Shown: positions 32,142-43,202, numbered from the stretch's first letter. The stretch is 50,942 nucleotides of DNA from Fusibacter tunisiensis (GCF_016908355.1 NZ_JAFBDT010000017.1:1-50942); one strand, 5' to 3'. The notes: generated by a model not told the origin, from the sequence alone. Numbers and translations are program-made.

Positions 32142-33146
32142 CTATTGTAAAATATTTAGTGGATCCACCGAATCGCCATTATATCGAATTTCAAAGTGAA
32201 GATGTGGGCCGGTTGTTCTACCGGTAGACCCCATTTTTCCAATTTGATCCCCTTTCTGAACGGTGTCACCTTCTTCAACAGATATACGGCTCAAATGTGC
32301 ATACACTGTTTCGTAGCCATATCCATGATCAATGATGATGACTTTGCCGTAGTTTCCGTCGTATCCTTCAAAAGTGACGACGCCAGTTCCAGCTGCCCAT
32401 ATGGCAGTACCTGAAGAATTGGAGATGTCAATGCCGTTGTGCATAGACCGTTGACCAGTTACAGGATGTCTTCTAAAGCCGAAATCAGAACTGATTTTCC
32501 CTTTAGTCGGGAAAAAGTCTGGACGAGAATCCAAGTAGGTTAACTGACTTTCAAGTTGAGTAACCAAATCGCTATACGTATCAGAACTTTCGTTAATTAA
32601 AGCGCCAATTTCATCATTTACAATGAGTGCCTCTATTTCGTCAAAAAGCAACTGATCTTCACTTATAATTTGTTCTGAAAGTTCAGATTCCACATCAAGT
32701 GTTCGTGTATAAGATCGGCTAACAGGAACCGGCAAATCCGATTTTGTTTCCTCGTTAAACATAACAACAAGTTGCGAAATATAATTTTCAGCTTTCTCCA
32801 TCTCTTCAAGGCGGGTCTTTAAAAACTCAGATGAGTTGTGGAGTGACGTTTTTAAATGTTCAACTTCATCGGCACTGCTTGAATTTATGCTTAAGAGTGA
32901 ATTGATTTTGTCTTGTGTTTGTATAAGGCTTTCAGACAACTCATGGTTTTCTGATGACAGTGTAACGGCTTCTGCCCGAGATGAAACTGTATCAATCAAA
33001 AGTGTTAAATTAACGACAATCAATCCCACCAATATAATAAAGGCAATGGACAGATTGAACTTCCACTGTTTAATCGATTTTTTAGCATTTGGAATAACCA
33101 TCACAGTAACTTTGTGTTGGTTAAAAAACTCCTTGAACTTATTCAT
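32142..33146 (-). CDS. membrane-anchored M23 family peptidoglycan peptidase
   Basis: 334 residues. One membrane helix (about residues 29-50) is followed by a coiled-coil region (60-130), a linker and a C-terminal LytM/M23 domain. Zinc ligands are visible in SMHNGIDIS (HxxxD) and HLHFE, with the intervening HGYGYETVYAHLS, so the enzyme should be active. It would cleave peptide cross-bridges outside the membrane. The bactofilin gene follows after 8 nt, indicating a joint role in cell shape or local wall remodelling. The promoter is probably TTGTAC with an 18-nt spacer to TAAAAT on the minus strand. Confidence 0.92.
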   Translation of the reverse strand: MNKFKEFFNQHKVTVMVIPNAKKSIKQWKFNLSIAFIILVGLIVVNLTLLIDTVSSRAEAVTLSSENHELSESLIQTQDKINSLLSINSSSADEVEHLKTSLHNSSEFLKTRLEEMEKAENYISQLVVMFNEETKSDLPVPVSRSYTRTLDVESELSEQIISEDQLLFDEIEALIVNDEIGALINESSDTYSDLVTQLESQLTYLDSRPDFFPTKGKISSDFGFRRHPVTGQRSMHNGIDISNSSGTAIWAAGTGVVTFEGYDGNYGKVIIIDHGYGYETVYAHLSRISVEEGDTVQKGDQIGKMGSTGRTTGPHLHFEIRYNGDSVDPLNILQ

Positions 33147-33220
33147 AACCCCTCCGCTTGTAATGTAAACTTAATATATTTTAACATATTAAATGGGAAT
33201 AGTACAACGATTCTCGAAAA

Positions 33221-33254
33221 TTTAGTTTACCTAATTACTAAAATTCTGTAAAAT
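33221..33254 (+). promoter_or_regulatory. marR promoter with overlapping inverted repeat
   Basis: TTTACC (33226-33231), 17 nt, TAAAAT (33249-33254). The inverted repeat TTTAGT-N10-ACTAAA (33221-33226 with 33237-33242) straddles the -35 and is a good candidate for autoregulation by the MarR protein. Confidence 0.6.
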
Positions 33255-33295
33255 AGAAGAGTGAGTACTTATATTAAATAAAAATGGAGGCATAA

Positions 33296-33721
33296 ATGAG
33301 GGAAAGAACTGTAAGAATAGAAGAGAACTTGAGACGTGTTTGTTTTAAAATTAAAAAGAAAGGCAGAGAGATTTTGAACGATGTTGAAATTACGCCCCCA
33401 CAATTTGAGGCACTTCAGCATCTGATTTTTCAAGAAAATATGACAATTGGTGAATTGAGTTCGAAAATGTTTCTAGCGTGTAGTACTGTAACTGATTTGT
33501 TAGATCGAATGGAACGCAATGATTTGGTAAAACGTGTTAAAGATGAAAACGATCGACGCATTGTTCGGATTGTGGTTTTAGATAAGGGACATGAGTTGCT
33601 TGAAAAGGTTATGGAGAACAGAAGAAGTTATATTCAAGATATTTTGGATGGATTTGATGAAGATATTGTTGATGCAATTGACAGAAGTTTTAAACTGTTT
33701 AACGAAAAAGTTGAACTTTAA
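33296..33721 (+). CDS. MarR family transcriptional regulator
   Basis: A 141-residue winged-helix protein. The recognition-helix region reads TIGELSSKMFLACSTVTDLLDRMERNDLVKR and the wing KDENDRRIVRIVVLD, with the DxR residues typical of MarR. Such proteins act as dimers that release DNA on ligand or oxidant binding. Cysteine residues at the N-terminus and in the recognition region may be redox-sensitive, which is a guess. GGAGG precedes the start. The giant pseudokinase-GGDEF gene follows after 17 nt, so it is likely co-transcribed and controlled by this regulator. Confidence 0.93.
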   Translation: MRERTVRIEENLRRVCFKIKKKGREILNDVEITPPQFEALQHLIFQENMTIGELSSKMFLACSTVTDLLDRMERNDLVKRVKDENDRRIVRIVVLDKGHELLEKVMENRRSYIQDILDGFDEDIVDAIDRSFKLFNEKVEL

Positions 33722-33738
33722 TCTCAGGGGGGATTGTT

Positions 33739-36700
33739 TTGAAAATTATCAACGACAGATATGAAATATTAGAGGCATTAACCAAAGAAAACAACTGGAT
33801 AGAATATTTGGTCAAAGATACAAAACACTCCACAAAAGAGGCGATTAAACGTATTCGTATCTTTGATACGGAAATGTCAAACTTTGATTTTATTCAGAGG
33901 ATGGAAACTGAATTCATAGACTTAAAAAACATTGAGCATGAGAATCTTTTATCTTTGTTTGAATTTCAACCAATTTACTCTATCAACGGAAGTCGAATCA
34001 GCCGGAAGCAGTATTTTTATACGTATGAGCACTTTGACGAAAAGGACCGTATTTCTTATCTTGACCTCAATAAAACTGAGGTGAATGCTGTTATTGTTCA
34101 GCTTTTAAGAGTGATGCGGTTTTTACATCATAGAGGGGTCTATTATAAACACTTAAATTTTGACCATATGGTTATACTCAGGAATCCCCAAGGTGTTACA
34201 CTTAAACTTGTGGATGTGGCCAATATTTATGTAAACGATTATAATTACAAAAGTGATTTTGAGCGGTTTAATCAATTCATGGCACCAGAGATTATGTGGG
34301 GTGAGGAAATTGATGCCACAGTAGACATTTTTTCGTTAGGTGTTGTTTTTTATTACTTGTATTATCAAATCAATTATAAAGAAAGCAATTTTGTTGAAGT
34401 TATTAAATCTTCAAGTGACAATAACATACATCAATTTATCTTAAAAGCGACGAGCCATATCCGTGAAGAGCGTCATGAAACCATTCATGCGTTTATTGAA
34501 GTGCTTGAAAAATTAATCTGGATTACAGTTGATTTTTCGGATTTGATCTACTACAACCGATATTTTGAAGACACTGAAATTGTAGGTCGTGAGCGGATTG
34601 TTAAAGATATAAAAATCTTGTTGCATGAAAAGTACATGAAAACCTTGGCCTATAATGCCATTTATATAAAGGGCGAGTCTGGAATTGGTAAAACGCGAAT
34701 TTTGCGTGAGATAAGACAGATTTCAAAGTACAATCGATACCCATCTTTGTGGGTTCAAACTAGGCATTCTGATCCATCTCCGTTTGCAACAGTTCGACAA
34801 ATTTTAAAACATATTTTGGAACTAGATGACGCGTCACCGATACTGTATCAGAAGTATGCGGTTGAACTTGCAAGTGTCCTACCTGAATATGCTGAGGCCT
34901 TAAAAGTAGATCGTGACCGAATGATTGATCCAGAGACACAGGCGCTTCGGATTTTAAATCGTGTGTTCAACTTTTTTATTGAATACACATCTGATAAATT
35001 CATGGTTCTATTTTTGGACGATGAACAATATATTAAAGATACAGAATCGTATTTTTACAACTTATTGTTAAATCATACGGGCATGTCAAACTACCTGCTG
35101 ATTATGAGCGGAACTGAACTTCAGAAAAATCAACGGAGCCGGTATGCCAGCATTAGAGTGATTAAATTGCCTTCTCTCACTTTAGAAGAAACAGGTGAGA
35201 TTATTAAGCATACGCTGGGACTCAGCCAAATCCCATATAAGCTTACACATAGAATTATGATGGAAAATCAGGGAAAGGCCAGTATTACCAAAAGAATACT
35301 CTATCAACTTTGGCGTGACGGGCACGTTTATTATGATGTGGCGTCGAACAAATGGAATCTCGACGTTTTTGACGACAAATATGTTTTTGAGTATTATGAA
35401 GGCCGTTTGGAGAACTTTCAGACGCTTATAGAAACGCTCGATGACACCTATTTGGATTATCTTTCAAAGTTGTCGGTTTTAAAAGGGTCATTTAACATGA
35501 ACCTGATTTTTGAGTTTTGTGGTATGGAAGAAGAAGAAGGCTACCGTTTCCTCTCTGAAATGGAGGAAAAACGGTTCTTAAATAAGCGAATTAGCGATGT
35601 TGAGTATGTTTTTGTTTTTCAGGACAATGAATTTAAAAAAGTTTTCTATGATATGCTGAGCGAAGATGTTAAACAACAGTACTATCTTGAAGCGGCGGCG
35701 TATTTTGAAAAGCGGTATATGGCCAATCAGGAAATTAACGAAAGTCTAATCGATTATTTGTTGCTCAGTGGTAAGAAAAAATATGCATCTGAATATTGCA
35801 TTATTTTTGCTGATTTGTATTCAAAACAGTATAACAACTTGAAAGCAGCTGATCTATACGAATGGGCACTTGAAATTTTTGAGTCAAATCAAGAACTTGA
35901 TAGCATTAGAGAAACTGGGCTTAAACTGATTCGTCAGTTGATGAAAATCGGAAAAATAGAAGTCGCACACACAATCTCAAAGCGCATGGAACAGTATTTT
36001 TCTGATGATGCGCCTCAATTTGAAATTGACTTAAACCTAGAAGTTGCCCTAATCATGTATTATCGAAATGAAGTTGATACAACCGTTAAACTTTCAAAAA
36101 AATGTATTGAAGACTCCAAAAATATAGCTTACATTCATGGAGAATTCACAGGTGTTCAAACTTTATGCAAATGCTTGACGCATTTTGTGGATTTAGATCA
36201 ACATTTGGAATTGGCGCAACTCTATTTAGACAAGAGTATTGAACTTGGAAATGTCTATTTTGAAGCTGTGTTCCATAATGAAATGGGTGCAAATTATCTT
36301 TATCGAAATGCCTTTGATAAAAGTTTGGAAGCCTTTAACAAGAGTATTGAATGCTACAAACAGATTGAAAGTGAAGAGAACATTATTAAACTTTACAACA
36401 ACATTGGTGTGGTCTATTTTGAAGGTCAAGGCGATTACTTGTCAGCCAGAGAATATTTTAGAAAAGCTCATACCCATGCCTTAAATCGCAACTATCTTGT
36501 TGCGCTTCAGATTCATTTAAACAATATTGGTGAAACCTATGTGACAGAAGGTCGTTATGAAATGGCTTTACGTTATTTTGAAGAAGCCCATGAGATTTCT
36601 GAGAAAGTCGGCGATAAAAAAATTGACATATTGGCTTTGATGAATATGTGTGGTGCATTGATTAAAGTTGAAAAATATGGGAAAGCATTCACCTTATTAA

Positions 36701-39129
36701 ATCGTTTGGAACATGAGTTTACATCTTTTTCCAAAAGCAACTTTGATCGAATGGATTATTATATCTTACACATTGAGTTTTTTATGGCTGTAAACAGTGT
36801 CATGCAAGTAGATGGCTGGAAATATGAACTCAGTCAAGAGAACATTGAAGATGACACGAGAAAATTTAAACTGCGTATTTTGGATTATTATTTAAGCCAT
36901 CGGAAAAATCAGTTGGACTTACATGAGACAAGTGACTTTCCAAAAGAACTTGAAGAATTGACAGAAAAACTTGTAAAACCGTCAGATGTTGTTCTCGTTA
37001 GACGATTTCTTCTGGACGTTATGGTGGACCAGATTATTAATCAGGACTATCTTTCAGCAGAATCTCTTTACAAGCGAGATTCAGCGTTAATTGAAACGTA
37101 TAATACCAAACGTGTGCGGGTACAACGGGATGTGGTTGCTGCAACTTTATCGGATTATTCAATTTCACGCATTGAAAATCTACTGCCTGTAATCAAGGAA
37201 TTGTCTTCAGAGTTGCTTTGGAGAGTCTACATGATCCTAGGAAATGAGTATTTGGGAACCGGTAACCTATACCATGCCCTTCGTTATTATTTAATGGCAC
37301 TGGATGAAGTGTATGACCTCACACAGTTAATTCCTGCAATATATCAAGAAACATATGTCCTCTATGACAATACAAAGATGGCACTTAAGAATAAAATCAA
37401 CCGAATTACTGGGCGATTGCTGACGTTTGATGGAATTGTGCAAAATACGATCTATGATGAACGGTTTGAAACGGTGGAGGATTATTTTGATCTGAGTCAA
37501 TTGACGATGCTCTATCAGAGTGAAGAATTTCTCAAATTGGCATATGAAAATACTTTGGATCAAGAAACATTTCTTTTCAAAGATTCGGTTGAATTAATTA
37601 AGACACTGGAGAAAGACGAACGTGCCAATTTATCTGCTATTTTAACGTATATCAAGCAGTTTACTTTGGCAGAACGTGGTTTTATTTATTTGCTGGACGA
37701 AAACGAGAAAATTGTGGAAACCATAGATACCGTCAATGGTGAAAACATCTATGAAATCAATCATTTGATTAATCTTATAGGCAATGATATTGAAGGGGTT
37801 TTTGTTTCCAAATTGGATACCAAAACCAATATTCAGTTGTTAATGGAAGACCAGAAGGGCATGATGTATTTCCCAATTTATGAAGCCTCTTCTGACACAC
37901 TCAATAAAGAAAATCGTAAAGAAGATTTGTTGCTTTCGAAACAAAAAATTGTTGGATACGTTTATTTGGACTCCACAAATTTGATCAATCGCTTTAATTT
38001 AGACACCTTTGAGCAGGCAAAATCCTTTATCAACCTCATCTATGTGTTTATAGACAATTACAATCTAAAACGCGTTTCAACTGTGGATAAATTGACAGGT
38101 GTTTATTTGAGAAAGCATCTTGAACAGCAGTTCGCAATACACATGAGTGTTTCAAGGCAAGCAAACCTAAATTTGTCTGTCATCATGCTTGATATTGATA
38201 AGTTCAAATTTGTCAATGACACATATGGTCATAGGAAAGGTGATGAAATTCTTTCTAAACTTGGGGAAATTCTCAAAAATTCTGTTAGATCCAGCGACTA
38301 TGTTGCAAGATATGGTGGCGAAGAATTTATAGTGCTCTTACCTGAAGCAGATGCTTCAGTTGGCTACAAGGTTGCTGAAAAAATCAGAACCTTGATTGAG
38401 TCCAACAAACTATTAGGAGAAGATGTGCCATTAACAGTTAGCTTAGGAATTGCAACCTATCCAAAAGATGGTGCCAATGAAGAGGAACTAATTGAAAAAG
38501 CAGATCAAGCCCTTTATTATTCAAAAAATAACGGTCGAAATCAATCGACAAGTTGGGATGAAAAGATAATAAAGGAACGTCATAGATATGACAGACTGAC
38601 TGGAATACTGACGGGAAATATTTCTTCTGATACTAGAAATGTCAAGGCTGTTGTGGATGTTATGAATCAGTTGAATCATGGTATTAGTAGAGATGACAGC
38701 ATTCGAAATACCTTTATCTCCTTGCTGGATATTACGGAAGGCGATGAGATTCAGTTTATTTTATTTGATGAAGATCAGAAAATTAAGGAAGTACTTTATA
38801 AAAAGAAAGGTTTTGATGAAGTTCAAAACATGTTGGTCTTAAGTGAACGCCTCATCAATCGATTTAAGGATAATGTCACCAGCAGTTACTTTATTGATTG
38901 GGAAGAAACAAAGTCCTATAAATATGGCGAAGAGACGCCAACGTGGAAATCTTACATTGTTCTTTCAATGAAAGAATTTGGCCACAGCGGTATTTTATCC
39001 ATTGCTGTAGACATTGCAGAAAAAGAGTTTGATTTTAGCAATTATAATTTTGTGGATGCGTTAAGGCCTGTTTTAGAACATATTTTTTTAGACCGTGTAG
39101 ATGAAAGGGAATTGAATGATATTAAATGA
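33739..39129 (+). CDS. giant pseudokinase-ATPase-TPR-GAF-GGDEF signalling protein
   Basis: 1796 residues, cytoplasmic. Domains in order: protein-kinase-like fold (1-270); AAA/STAND-type ATPase (about 285-560) with Walker A GESGIGKT (312-319) and Walker B MVLFLDD; long helical TPR region (about 640-1250); GAF-like domain (about 1290-1440); GGDEF domain with GGEEF at 1526-1530 and I-site RSSD at 1517-1520; a C-terminal GAF-like region (about 1600-1796). The kinase keeps Lys37, Asp159 and APE (182-184), but HRD is YKH, the catalytic-loop Asn is His143, DFG is DVA and the G-loop has no glycines, so it is probably a pseudokinase. Output is expected to be cyclic di-GMP. Start is TTG with GGGGGGA. 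The end overlaps the next gene by 14 bp. Confidence 0.88.
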   Translation: MKIINDRYEILEALTKENNWIEYLVKDTKHSTKEAIKRIRIFDTEMSNFDFIQRMETEFIDLKNIEHENLLSLFEFQPIYSINGSRISRKQYFYTYEHFDEKDRISYLDLNKTEVNAVIVQLLRVMRFLHHRGVYYKHLNFDHMVILRNPQGVTLKLVDVANIYVNDYNYKSDFERFNQFMAPEIMWGEEIDATVDIFSLGVVFYYLYYQINYKESNFVEVIKSSSDNNIHQFILKATSHIREERHETIHAFIEVLEKLIWITVDFSDLIYYNRYFEDTEIVGRERIVKDIKILLHEKYMKTLAYNAIYIKGESGIGKTRILREIRQISKYNRYPSLWVQTRHSDPSPFATVRQILKHILELDDASPILYQKYAVELASVLPEYAEALKVDRDRMIDPETQALRILNRVFNFFIEYTSDKFMVLFLDDEQYIKDTESYFYNLLLNHTGMSNYLLIMSGTELQKNQRSRYASIRVIKLPSLTLEETGEIIKHTLGLSQIPYKLTHRIMMENQGKASITKRILYQLWRDGHVYYDVASNKWNLDVFDDKYVFEYYEGRLENFQTLIETLDDTYLDYLSKLSVLKGSFNMNLIFEFCGMEEEEGYRFLSEMEEKRFLNKRISDVEYVFVFQDNEFKKVFYDMLSEDVKQQYYLEAAAYFEKRYMANQEINESLIDYLLLSGKKKYASEYCIIFADLYSKQYNNLKAADLYEWALEIFESNQELDSIRETGLKLIRQLMKIGKIEVAHTISKRMEQYFSDDAPQFEIDLNLEVALIMYYRNEVDTTVKLSKKCIEDSKNIAYIHGEFTGVQTLCKCLTHFVDLDQHLELAQLYLDKSIELGNVYFEAVFHNEMGANYLYRNAFDKSLEAFNKSIECYKQIESEENIIKLYNNIGVVYFEGQGDYLSAREYFRKAHTHALNRNYLVALQIHLNNIGETYVTEGRYEMALRYFEEAHEISEKVGDKKIDILALMNMCGALIKVEKYGKAFTLLNRLEHEFTSFSKSNFDRMDYYILHIEFFMAVNSVMQVDGWKYELSQENIEDDTRKFKLRILDYYLSHRKNQLDLHETSDFPKELEELTEKLVKPSDVVLVRRFLLDVMVDQIINQDYLSAESLYKRDSALIETYNTKRVRVQRDVVAATLSDYSISRIENLLPVIKELSSELLWRVYMILGNEYLGTGNLYHALRYYLMALDEVYDLTQLIPAIYQETYVLYDNTKMALKNKINRITGRLLTFDGIVQNTIYDERFETVEDYFDLSQLTMLYQSEEFLKLAYENTLDQETFLFKDSVELIKTLEKDERANLSAILTYIKQFTLAERGFIYLLDENEKIVETIDTVNGENIYEINHLINLIGNDIEGVFVSKLDTKTNIQLLMEDQKGMMYFPIYEASSDTLNKENRKEDLLLSKQKIVGYVYLDSTNLINRFNLDTFEQAKSFINLIYVFIDNYNLKRVSTVDKLTGVYLRKHLEQQFAIHMSVSRQANLNLSVIMLDIDKFKFVNDTYGHRKGDEILSKLGEILKNSVRSSDYVARYGGEEFIVLLPEADASVGYKVAEKIRTLIESNKLLGEDVPLTVSLGIATYPKDGANEEELIEKADQALYYSKNNGRNQSTSWDEKIIKERHRYDRLTGILTGNISSDTRNVKAVVDVMNQLNHGISRDDSIRNTFISLLDITEGDEIQFILFDEDQKIKEVLYKKKGFDEVQNMLVLSERLINRFKDNVTSSYFIDWEETKSYKYGEETPTWKSYIVLSMKEFGHSGILSIAVDIAEKEFDFSNYNFVDALRPVLEHIFLDRVDERELNDIK

Positions 39130-40918
39130 CTTTCTTCCTATGACACAGGAAGATTTGAATAAACTAGGTTGGGAACAACTGGATTTTGTTTTTGTATCTG
39201 GGGATGCATATGTTGACCATCCTAGTTTTGGACCCGCTGTTGTATGCAGAGTCCTGCTTGATGCAGGTTATAAAGTTGGCATTATTGCACAACCGGATTG
39301 GAATGATCCAAACAGTATTTCTGTTATGGGTAAACCGCGGTTGGGGTTTTTGGTGAGTTCAGGCAATATGGATTCCATGGTGAATCATTATTATGTTTCA
39401 AAAAAAAGAAGGCGGACAGACTCATTTACACCAGGTGGCGTCATGGGAAAAAGACCTGATCGTGCGGCCATTGTGTACACCAATTTGATTCGAAAAACTT
39501 ACCGTGATGTCCCCATAATTCTAGGTGGAATAGAAGCGTCACTTAGACGGTTTGCCCATTATGATTATTGGGATGATAAAGTCAGAAGATCCATTTTATT
39601 TGACAGTGGCGCGGATTTACTCGTCTATGGTATGGGTGAACATCAAATTCGGGAAATTGCAGAGTATTTAAACAGCGGTATAGATGTTCAGTACATTATG
39701 CATATTCCGGGAACCTGTTATGTGGCTGAAAGTTTGGATCATTTAGATCAGTTTATTGAAATTGATCCTTATGAAAGTGTTTCCACAGATAAAATTTCAT
39801 ATGCAAAAAGTTTTAAAATTCAAAACGATGAACAGGACCCAATTAGAGGACAAACCTTGGTTCAAAGGCATGCCAACAGATTTGTGGTCCAAAATCCGCC
39901 AACAATGCCACTTGAACGGTCTGAAATGGACTGGGTTTACAAATTGGGATTTCAGCGAAATTACCATCCAAGTTATGAAGCCATGGGGGGTGTGCCTGCC
40001 ATACAAGAGGTTAAACTAAGTATTATCAGTGAACGTGGGTGTTACGGGAATTGTTCTTTTTGTGCACTTACCTTTCATCAAGGACGGATTGTGCAGTCTA
40101 GATCACATGACTCTATTTTGGAAGAAGCAGTACAAATTACGAAAGATTCGGATTTTAAAGGGTATATCCATGATGTGGGTGGGCCTACTGCAAATTTTAG
40201 AGAGCCGGCTTGTGAAAGACAGTTAAAATATGGGGCTTGTAAAAATAAGCAGTGCCTCTTTCCTGAACCTTGTGGAAACTTAAATGTGACACATGAAGAT
40301 TATTTGACACTCCTTCGAAAATTAAGAGGCTTAGAGGGGGTTAAAAAGGTTTTTATTAGGAGTGGCATTCGATATGACTACTTGATGCACGATCCATCAG
40401 ATGATTTCTTTTATGAACTTTGTGAACATCATGTGAGCGGGCAATTGAAGGTAGCACCTGAACATATTGATGAGACTGTATTAAATTACATGGGCAAACC
40501 AAGCGGAAAATTATATGGGGCTTTTGTAGATAAATTTAATAAGGTTAACCAGACGCTTGGAAAAGAACAGTATGTGATTCCATATCTTATGAGTTCTCAC
40601 CCTGGAAGCACACTTAAATCTGCAATAAAACTTGCAGAATACCTTAGAGATATTCAGTACACACCTGAACAAGTGCAGGATTTTTATCCAACACCAGGAA
40701 CACTTAGTACGTGTATGTATCATACTGGGCTAGATCCTAGAACACTGAAAGAGGTTTATGTTCCGAAGACGTCCGGAGAAAAGGCGATGCAAAGAGCACT
40801 GCTTCAATTTAAAAATCCAAAGAATTATAATTTGGTATATGAAGCGCTTGTATTGTCTAATCGTCAGGATTTAATCGGTTACCATAAAAAAGCTTTGATA
40901 AAACCAAAAAAGAATTAG
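39116..40918 (+). CDS. YgiQ family radical SAM protein
   Basis: A 600-residue protein of the YgiQ type. The 4Fe-4S motif is [10 protein letters not shown] with Cys309, Cys313 and Cys316. Further blocks of the family are [32 protein letters not shown] and the [10 protein letters not shown] region. Its substrate is unknown; a B12-like-binding N-terminal fold precedes the radical SAM core. The start codon lies inside the end of the giant GGDEF gene and has AAGGGA at 39106-39111, so the two are probably translationally coupled. hutH begins 11 nt after its stop. Whether this link is functional or accidental is open. Confidence 0.9.
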   Translation: MILNDFLPMTQEDLNKLGWEQLDFVFVSGDAYVDHPSFGPAVVCRVLLDAGYKVGIIAQPDWNDPNSISVMGKPRLGFLVSSGNMDSMVNHYYVSKKRRRTDSFTPGGVMGKRPDRAAIVYTNLIRKTYRDVPIILGGIEASLRRFAHYDYWDDKVRRSILFDSGADLLVYGMGEHQIREIAEYLNSGIDVQYIMHIPGTCYVAESLDHLDQFIEIDPYESVSTDKISYAKSFKIQNDEQDPIRGQTLVQRHANRFVVQNPPTMPLERSEMDWVYKLGFQRNYHPSYEAMGGVPAIQEVKLSIISERGCYGNCSFCALTFHQGRIVQSRSHDSILEEAVQITKDSDFKGYIHDVGGPTANFREPACERQLKYGACKNKQCLFPEPCGNLNVTHEDYLTLLRKLRGLEGVKKVFIRSGIRYDYLMHDPSDDFFYELCEHHVSGQLKVAPEHIDETVLNYMGKPSGKLYGAFVDKFNKVNQTLGKEQYVIPYLMSSHPGSTLKSAIKLAEYLRDIQYTPEQVQDFYPTPGTLSTCMYHTGLDPRTLKEVYVPKTSGEKAMQRALLQFKNPKNYNLVYEALVLSNRQDLIGYHKKALIKPKKN

Positions 40919-40929
40919 AGGGGTCGATT

Positions 40930-42462
40930 ATGAAAAACAAAATTGTTATCGATGGGAAAAGTCTTACTTTGGAATCTGTGATGCAAGTGGCCAGACACGG
41001 CGCTCTTGTAGAATTGTCCAATGCGTCTGTAGAAAAGGTGAACCGCGCAAGAAAATATGTCGATGAACTTGTGGACTCAAAAAAAGTTGTCTATGGCATT
41101 ACAACTGGATTTGGAAAGTTTTCGGATGTGGTCATATCAAAAGATGAAACTAAAGGATTGCAGCGGAATCTAATTATTAGTCATGCATGTGGCGTTGGGA
41201 AGCCATTTGATGAAGAGATTGTGCGAGCAATTATGCTTTTAAGGGTAAATAATCTTTCTAAAGGGCATAGTGGTGTGCGTATAGAGACCATTAGCACACT
41301 GATTGCCATGCTTAATAAAGGGGTTCACCCAATCATTCCCGAAAAAGGATCCTTGGGTGCGAGCGGAGATTTAGCACCACTTGCACATATGGTGTTGGTA
41401 ATGATTGGTCTGGGAGAAGCGCTATATAAAGGCGAACGTATGTCAGGTGCTAAGGCCATGAAGGCTGCAGACATTGACCCTATTGAACTTACATCAAAAG
41501 AAGGCCTTGCGCTGATTAACGGCACTCAAGTTATGACAGCAGTAGGATGCGTTACAGCTTATGAAGCAGTTCAACTTCTAAAACTTTCAGATATTAGTGC
41601 TGCACTTACTATGGAAGCGTTAAATGGCATAACAGATGCGTTTGATCCAAGACTTCACGCAGTTAGGCCACATCCAGGTCAAATTAAAACTGCTGAAAAT
41701 GTCCTTAAGCTTTTAAAAGAGAGCACGCGCACAACACGTCAAGGTGAAATCAGGGTGCAGGATGCTTACACAATACGGTGTATTCCCCAAGTACATGGGG
41801 CCAGTAAGGATGCAATTCAGTACATTTTAGACCGCATTCAAATCGAAATTAATGCAGTTACAGACAATCCAATTTTGTTCCCAGAGGACGATGTGGCATT
41901 TTCAGGCGGGAACTTCCATGGCCAACCAATGGCGTTGCCATTTGATTTTATGGGGATTGCACTGAGTGAAGTTGCAAATATTTCAGAAAGAAGAATTGAG
42001 CGATTGGTAAATCCACAATTGAGCAATTTGCCTGCTTTTTTAACACCACATGGTGGCCTTCATTCAGGATTTATGATTGCACAATATGCGGCAGCAGCCT
42101 TGGTTTCAGAAAATAAAATTTTGGCACATCCTGCGAGTGTAGATTCAATCCCTTCTAGCGCAAATCAAGAAGATCATGTGAGTATGGGAACTATAGCCGC
42201 AAGAAAAGCTAAAGAAATTCTTTTTAATGCTCAAAATGTAATTGCTATAGAGATGCTTTGTGCGGCACAAGCAATTGATTTTGCTGAGTCGGGAAAATTG
42301 GGCAAAGGTACCGAAGTGGCTTATAAAATCATTCGATCGAAAGTGGATAAACTCAATGAAGACCGAGTGATGCATCTGGATTTTGAAAAAATCTATGATA
42401 TAATAAAAGACAACCAATTGTTGTCAGAGGTAGAAAAGGCCATAGGAGAATTGGCCCATTAG
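40930..42462 (+). CDS. hutH: histidine ammonia-lyase
   Basis: A 510-residue enzyme that removes ammonia from histidine to give urocanate. The Ala144-Ser145-Gly146 triad in GSLGASGDLAPLAH forms the MIO cofactor. ITTGFGKFSD, DNPILF and FHGQPMALPFDFMGIA are further active-site blocks. It is separated by about 22 kb from hutI, ftcD and fchA, and urocanase is not in the window. The ribosome-binding site is AGAGGGG. A phenylalanine or tyrosine ammonia-lyase is less likely, because the sequence follows HutH throughout. Confidence 0.94.
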   Translation: MKNKIVIDGKSLTLESVMQVARHGALVELSNASVEKVNRARKYVDELVDSKKVVYGITTGFGKFSDVVISKDETKGLQRNLIISHACGVGKPFDEEIVRAIMLLRVNNLSKGHSGVRIETISTLIAMLNKGVHPIIPEKGSLGASGDLAPLAHMVLVMIGLGEALYKGERMSGAKAMKAADIDPIELTSKEGLALINGTQVMTAVGCVTAYEAVQLLKLSDISAALTMEALNGITDAFDPRLHAVRPHPGQIKTAENVLKLLKESTRTTRQGEIRVQDAYTIRCIPQVHGASKDAIQYILDRIQIEINAVTDNPILFPEDDVAFSGGNFHGQPMALPFDFMGIALSEVANISERRIERLVNPQLSNLPAFLTPHGGLHSGFMIAQYAAAALVSENKILAHPASVDSIPSSANQEDHVSMGTIAARKAKEILFNAQNVIAIEMLCAAQAIDFAESGKLGKGTEVAYKIIRSKVDKLNEDRVMHLDFEKIYDIIKDNQLLSEVEKAIGELAH

Positions 42463-42480
42463 AAAGGTGTTGAATTACAA

Positions 42481-42657
42481 GTGATAGGACAGGAAAAGTT
42501 GGATCGGATTAATTTTCTGGCTCAAAAGAAGAAAACTGAAGGATTAACTGATGCTGAAAAATCCGAGCAAGAAATTTTAAGAAAAGAGTATCTGGAAGCG
42601 TTTAAAAAGAATTTCAGGCGTCAACTGGATAATATTGATATAGTCTATAAAGACTGA
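42481..42657 (+). CDS. DUF896 (YnzC-like) small protein
   Basis: A 58-residue protein with the pattern of the DUF896 family: an N-terminal helix (IGQEKLDRINFLAQKKKTEG), GLTDAEKSEQ, then RKEYLEAFKKNFRRQLDNI. The family forms a two-helix hairpin and is of unknown function; Bacillus subtilis members are linked to the SOS response. The start is GTG, 11 nt after AAAGGTG. It lies 18 nt after hutH and 14 nt before cheW, so it probably belongs to one of these transcripts. Confidence 0.85.
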   Translation: MIGQEKLDRINFLAQKKKTEGLTDAEKSEQEILRKEYLEAFKKNFRRQLDNIDIVYKD

Positions 42658-42671
42658 AGGGAGTAAAGGCG

Positions 42672-43121
42672 ATGGCTTATAAACAGTACATCATTTTTAA
42701 ACTGAACGATGAAAAATACGCAGCTGAAATCAGTAACATTGCATCCATAACGGATTATTCATCGATTACCACTCTGCCAAATGGGCCTTCTTATATTGAC
42801 GGTCTTTTGAATCTGAGAGGGGATATTATACCAGTTATTAATCTCAAAAAAAGGTTTAACCTTGCAGATAATCAGATGAAGGAAAAACGTATAATCATTG
42901 CCAGACGAGGTGACACACAAATCGGGTTCTTAGTAGATGACGCTTCACAATCTATGTCGGTTGAATCGGATCAGGTTTTACCACCTCCGGTTATTGCCAT
43001 TCAAAAAAGCAATCGTTATATCTCAGAAGTTTGTATTAAGGACAATGAACTCATTGTGGTAATTGACCTTGAAAAAGTCTTGACGGATGACGAAGTTGAG
43101 GAAATTATGGAACTGGCATAG
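42672..43121 (+). CDS. CheW-like chemotaxis coupling protein
   Basis: A 149-residue single CheW domain, the adaptor that couples chemoreceptors to CheA. Conserved blocks are YIIFKLNDEKYAAEISNI, GLLNLRGDIIPVINLKKRF (with the family's NLRG) and VVIDLEKVL. No cheA, receptor or flagellar gene lies near, so it may be an orphan that serves a receptor elsewhere or another signalling system. GAAGGGAG precedes the start. It is followed by a terminator, and the DegS-type kinase then has its own promoter. Confidence 0.93.
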   Translation: MAYKQYIIFKLNDEKYAAEISNIASITDYSSITTLPNGPSYIDGLLNLRGDIIPVINLKKRFNLADNQMKEKRIIIARRGDTQIGFLVDDASQSMSVESDQVLPPPVIAIQKSNRYISEVCIKDNELIVVIDLEKVLTDDEVEEIMELA

Positions 43122-43158
43122 GCATTCTAATCAGTTAAATATAGGACCATTTCATCAA

Positions 43159-43192
43159 AAAAGCCCTACTTGTTTATTGAGTATGGGCTTTT
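43159..43192 (+). terminator. cheW terminator
   Basis: A hairpin of AAAAGCCC/GGGCTTTT plus TACT/AGTA, with one bulge (43159-43170 with 43180-43192), ending in four Ts. The next promoter's extended -10 starts 2 nt later. Confidence 0.75.
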
Positions 43193-43193
43193 A

Positions 43194-43202
43194 TGTTATA
43201 AT
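43194..43202 (+). promoter_or_regulatory. extended -10 promoter of degS-degU
   Basis: TGTTATAAT at 43194-43202. The upstream 35 region falls in the cheW terminator hairpin, so termination and initiation sites overlap. Confidence 0.55.
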
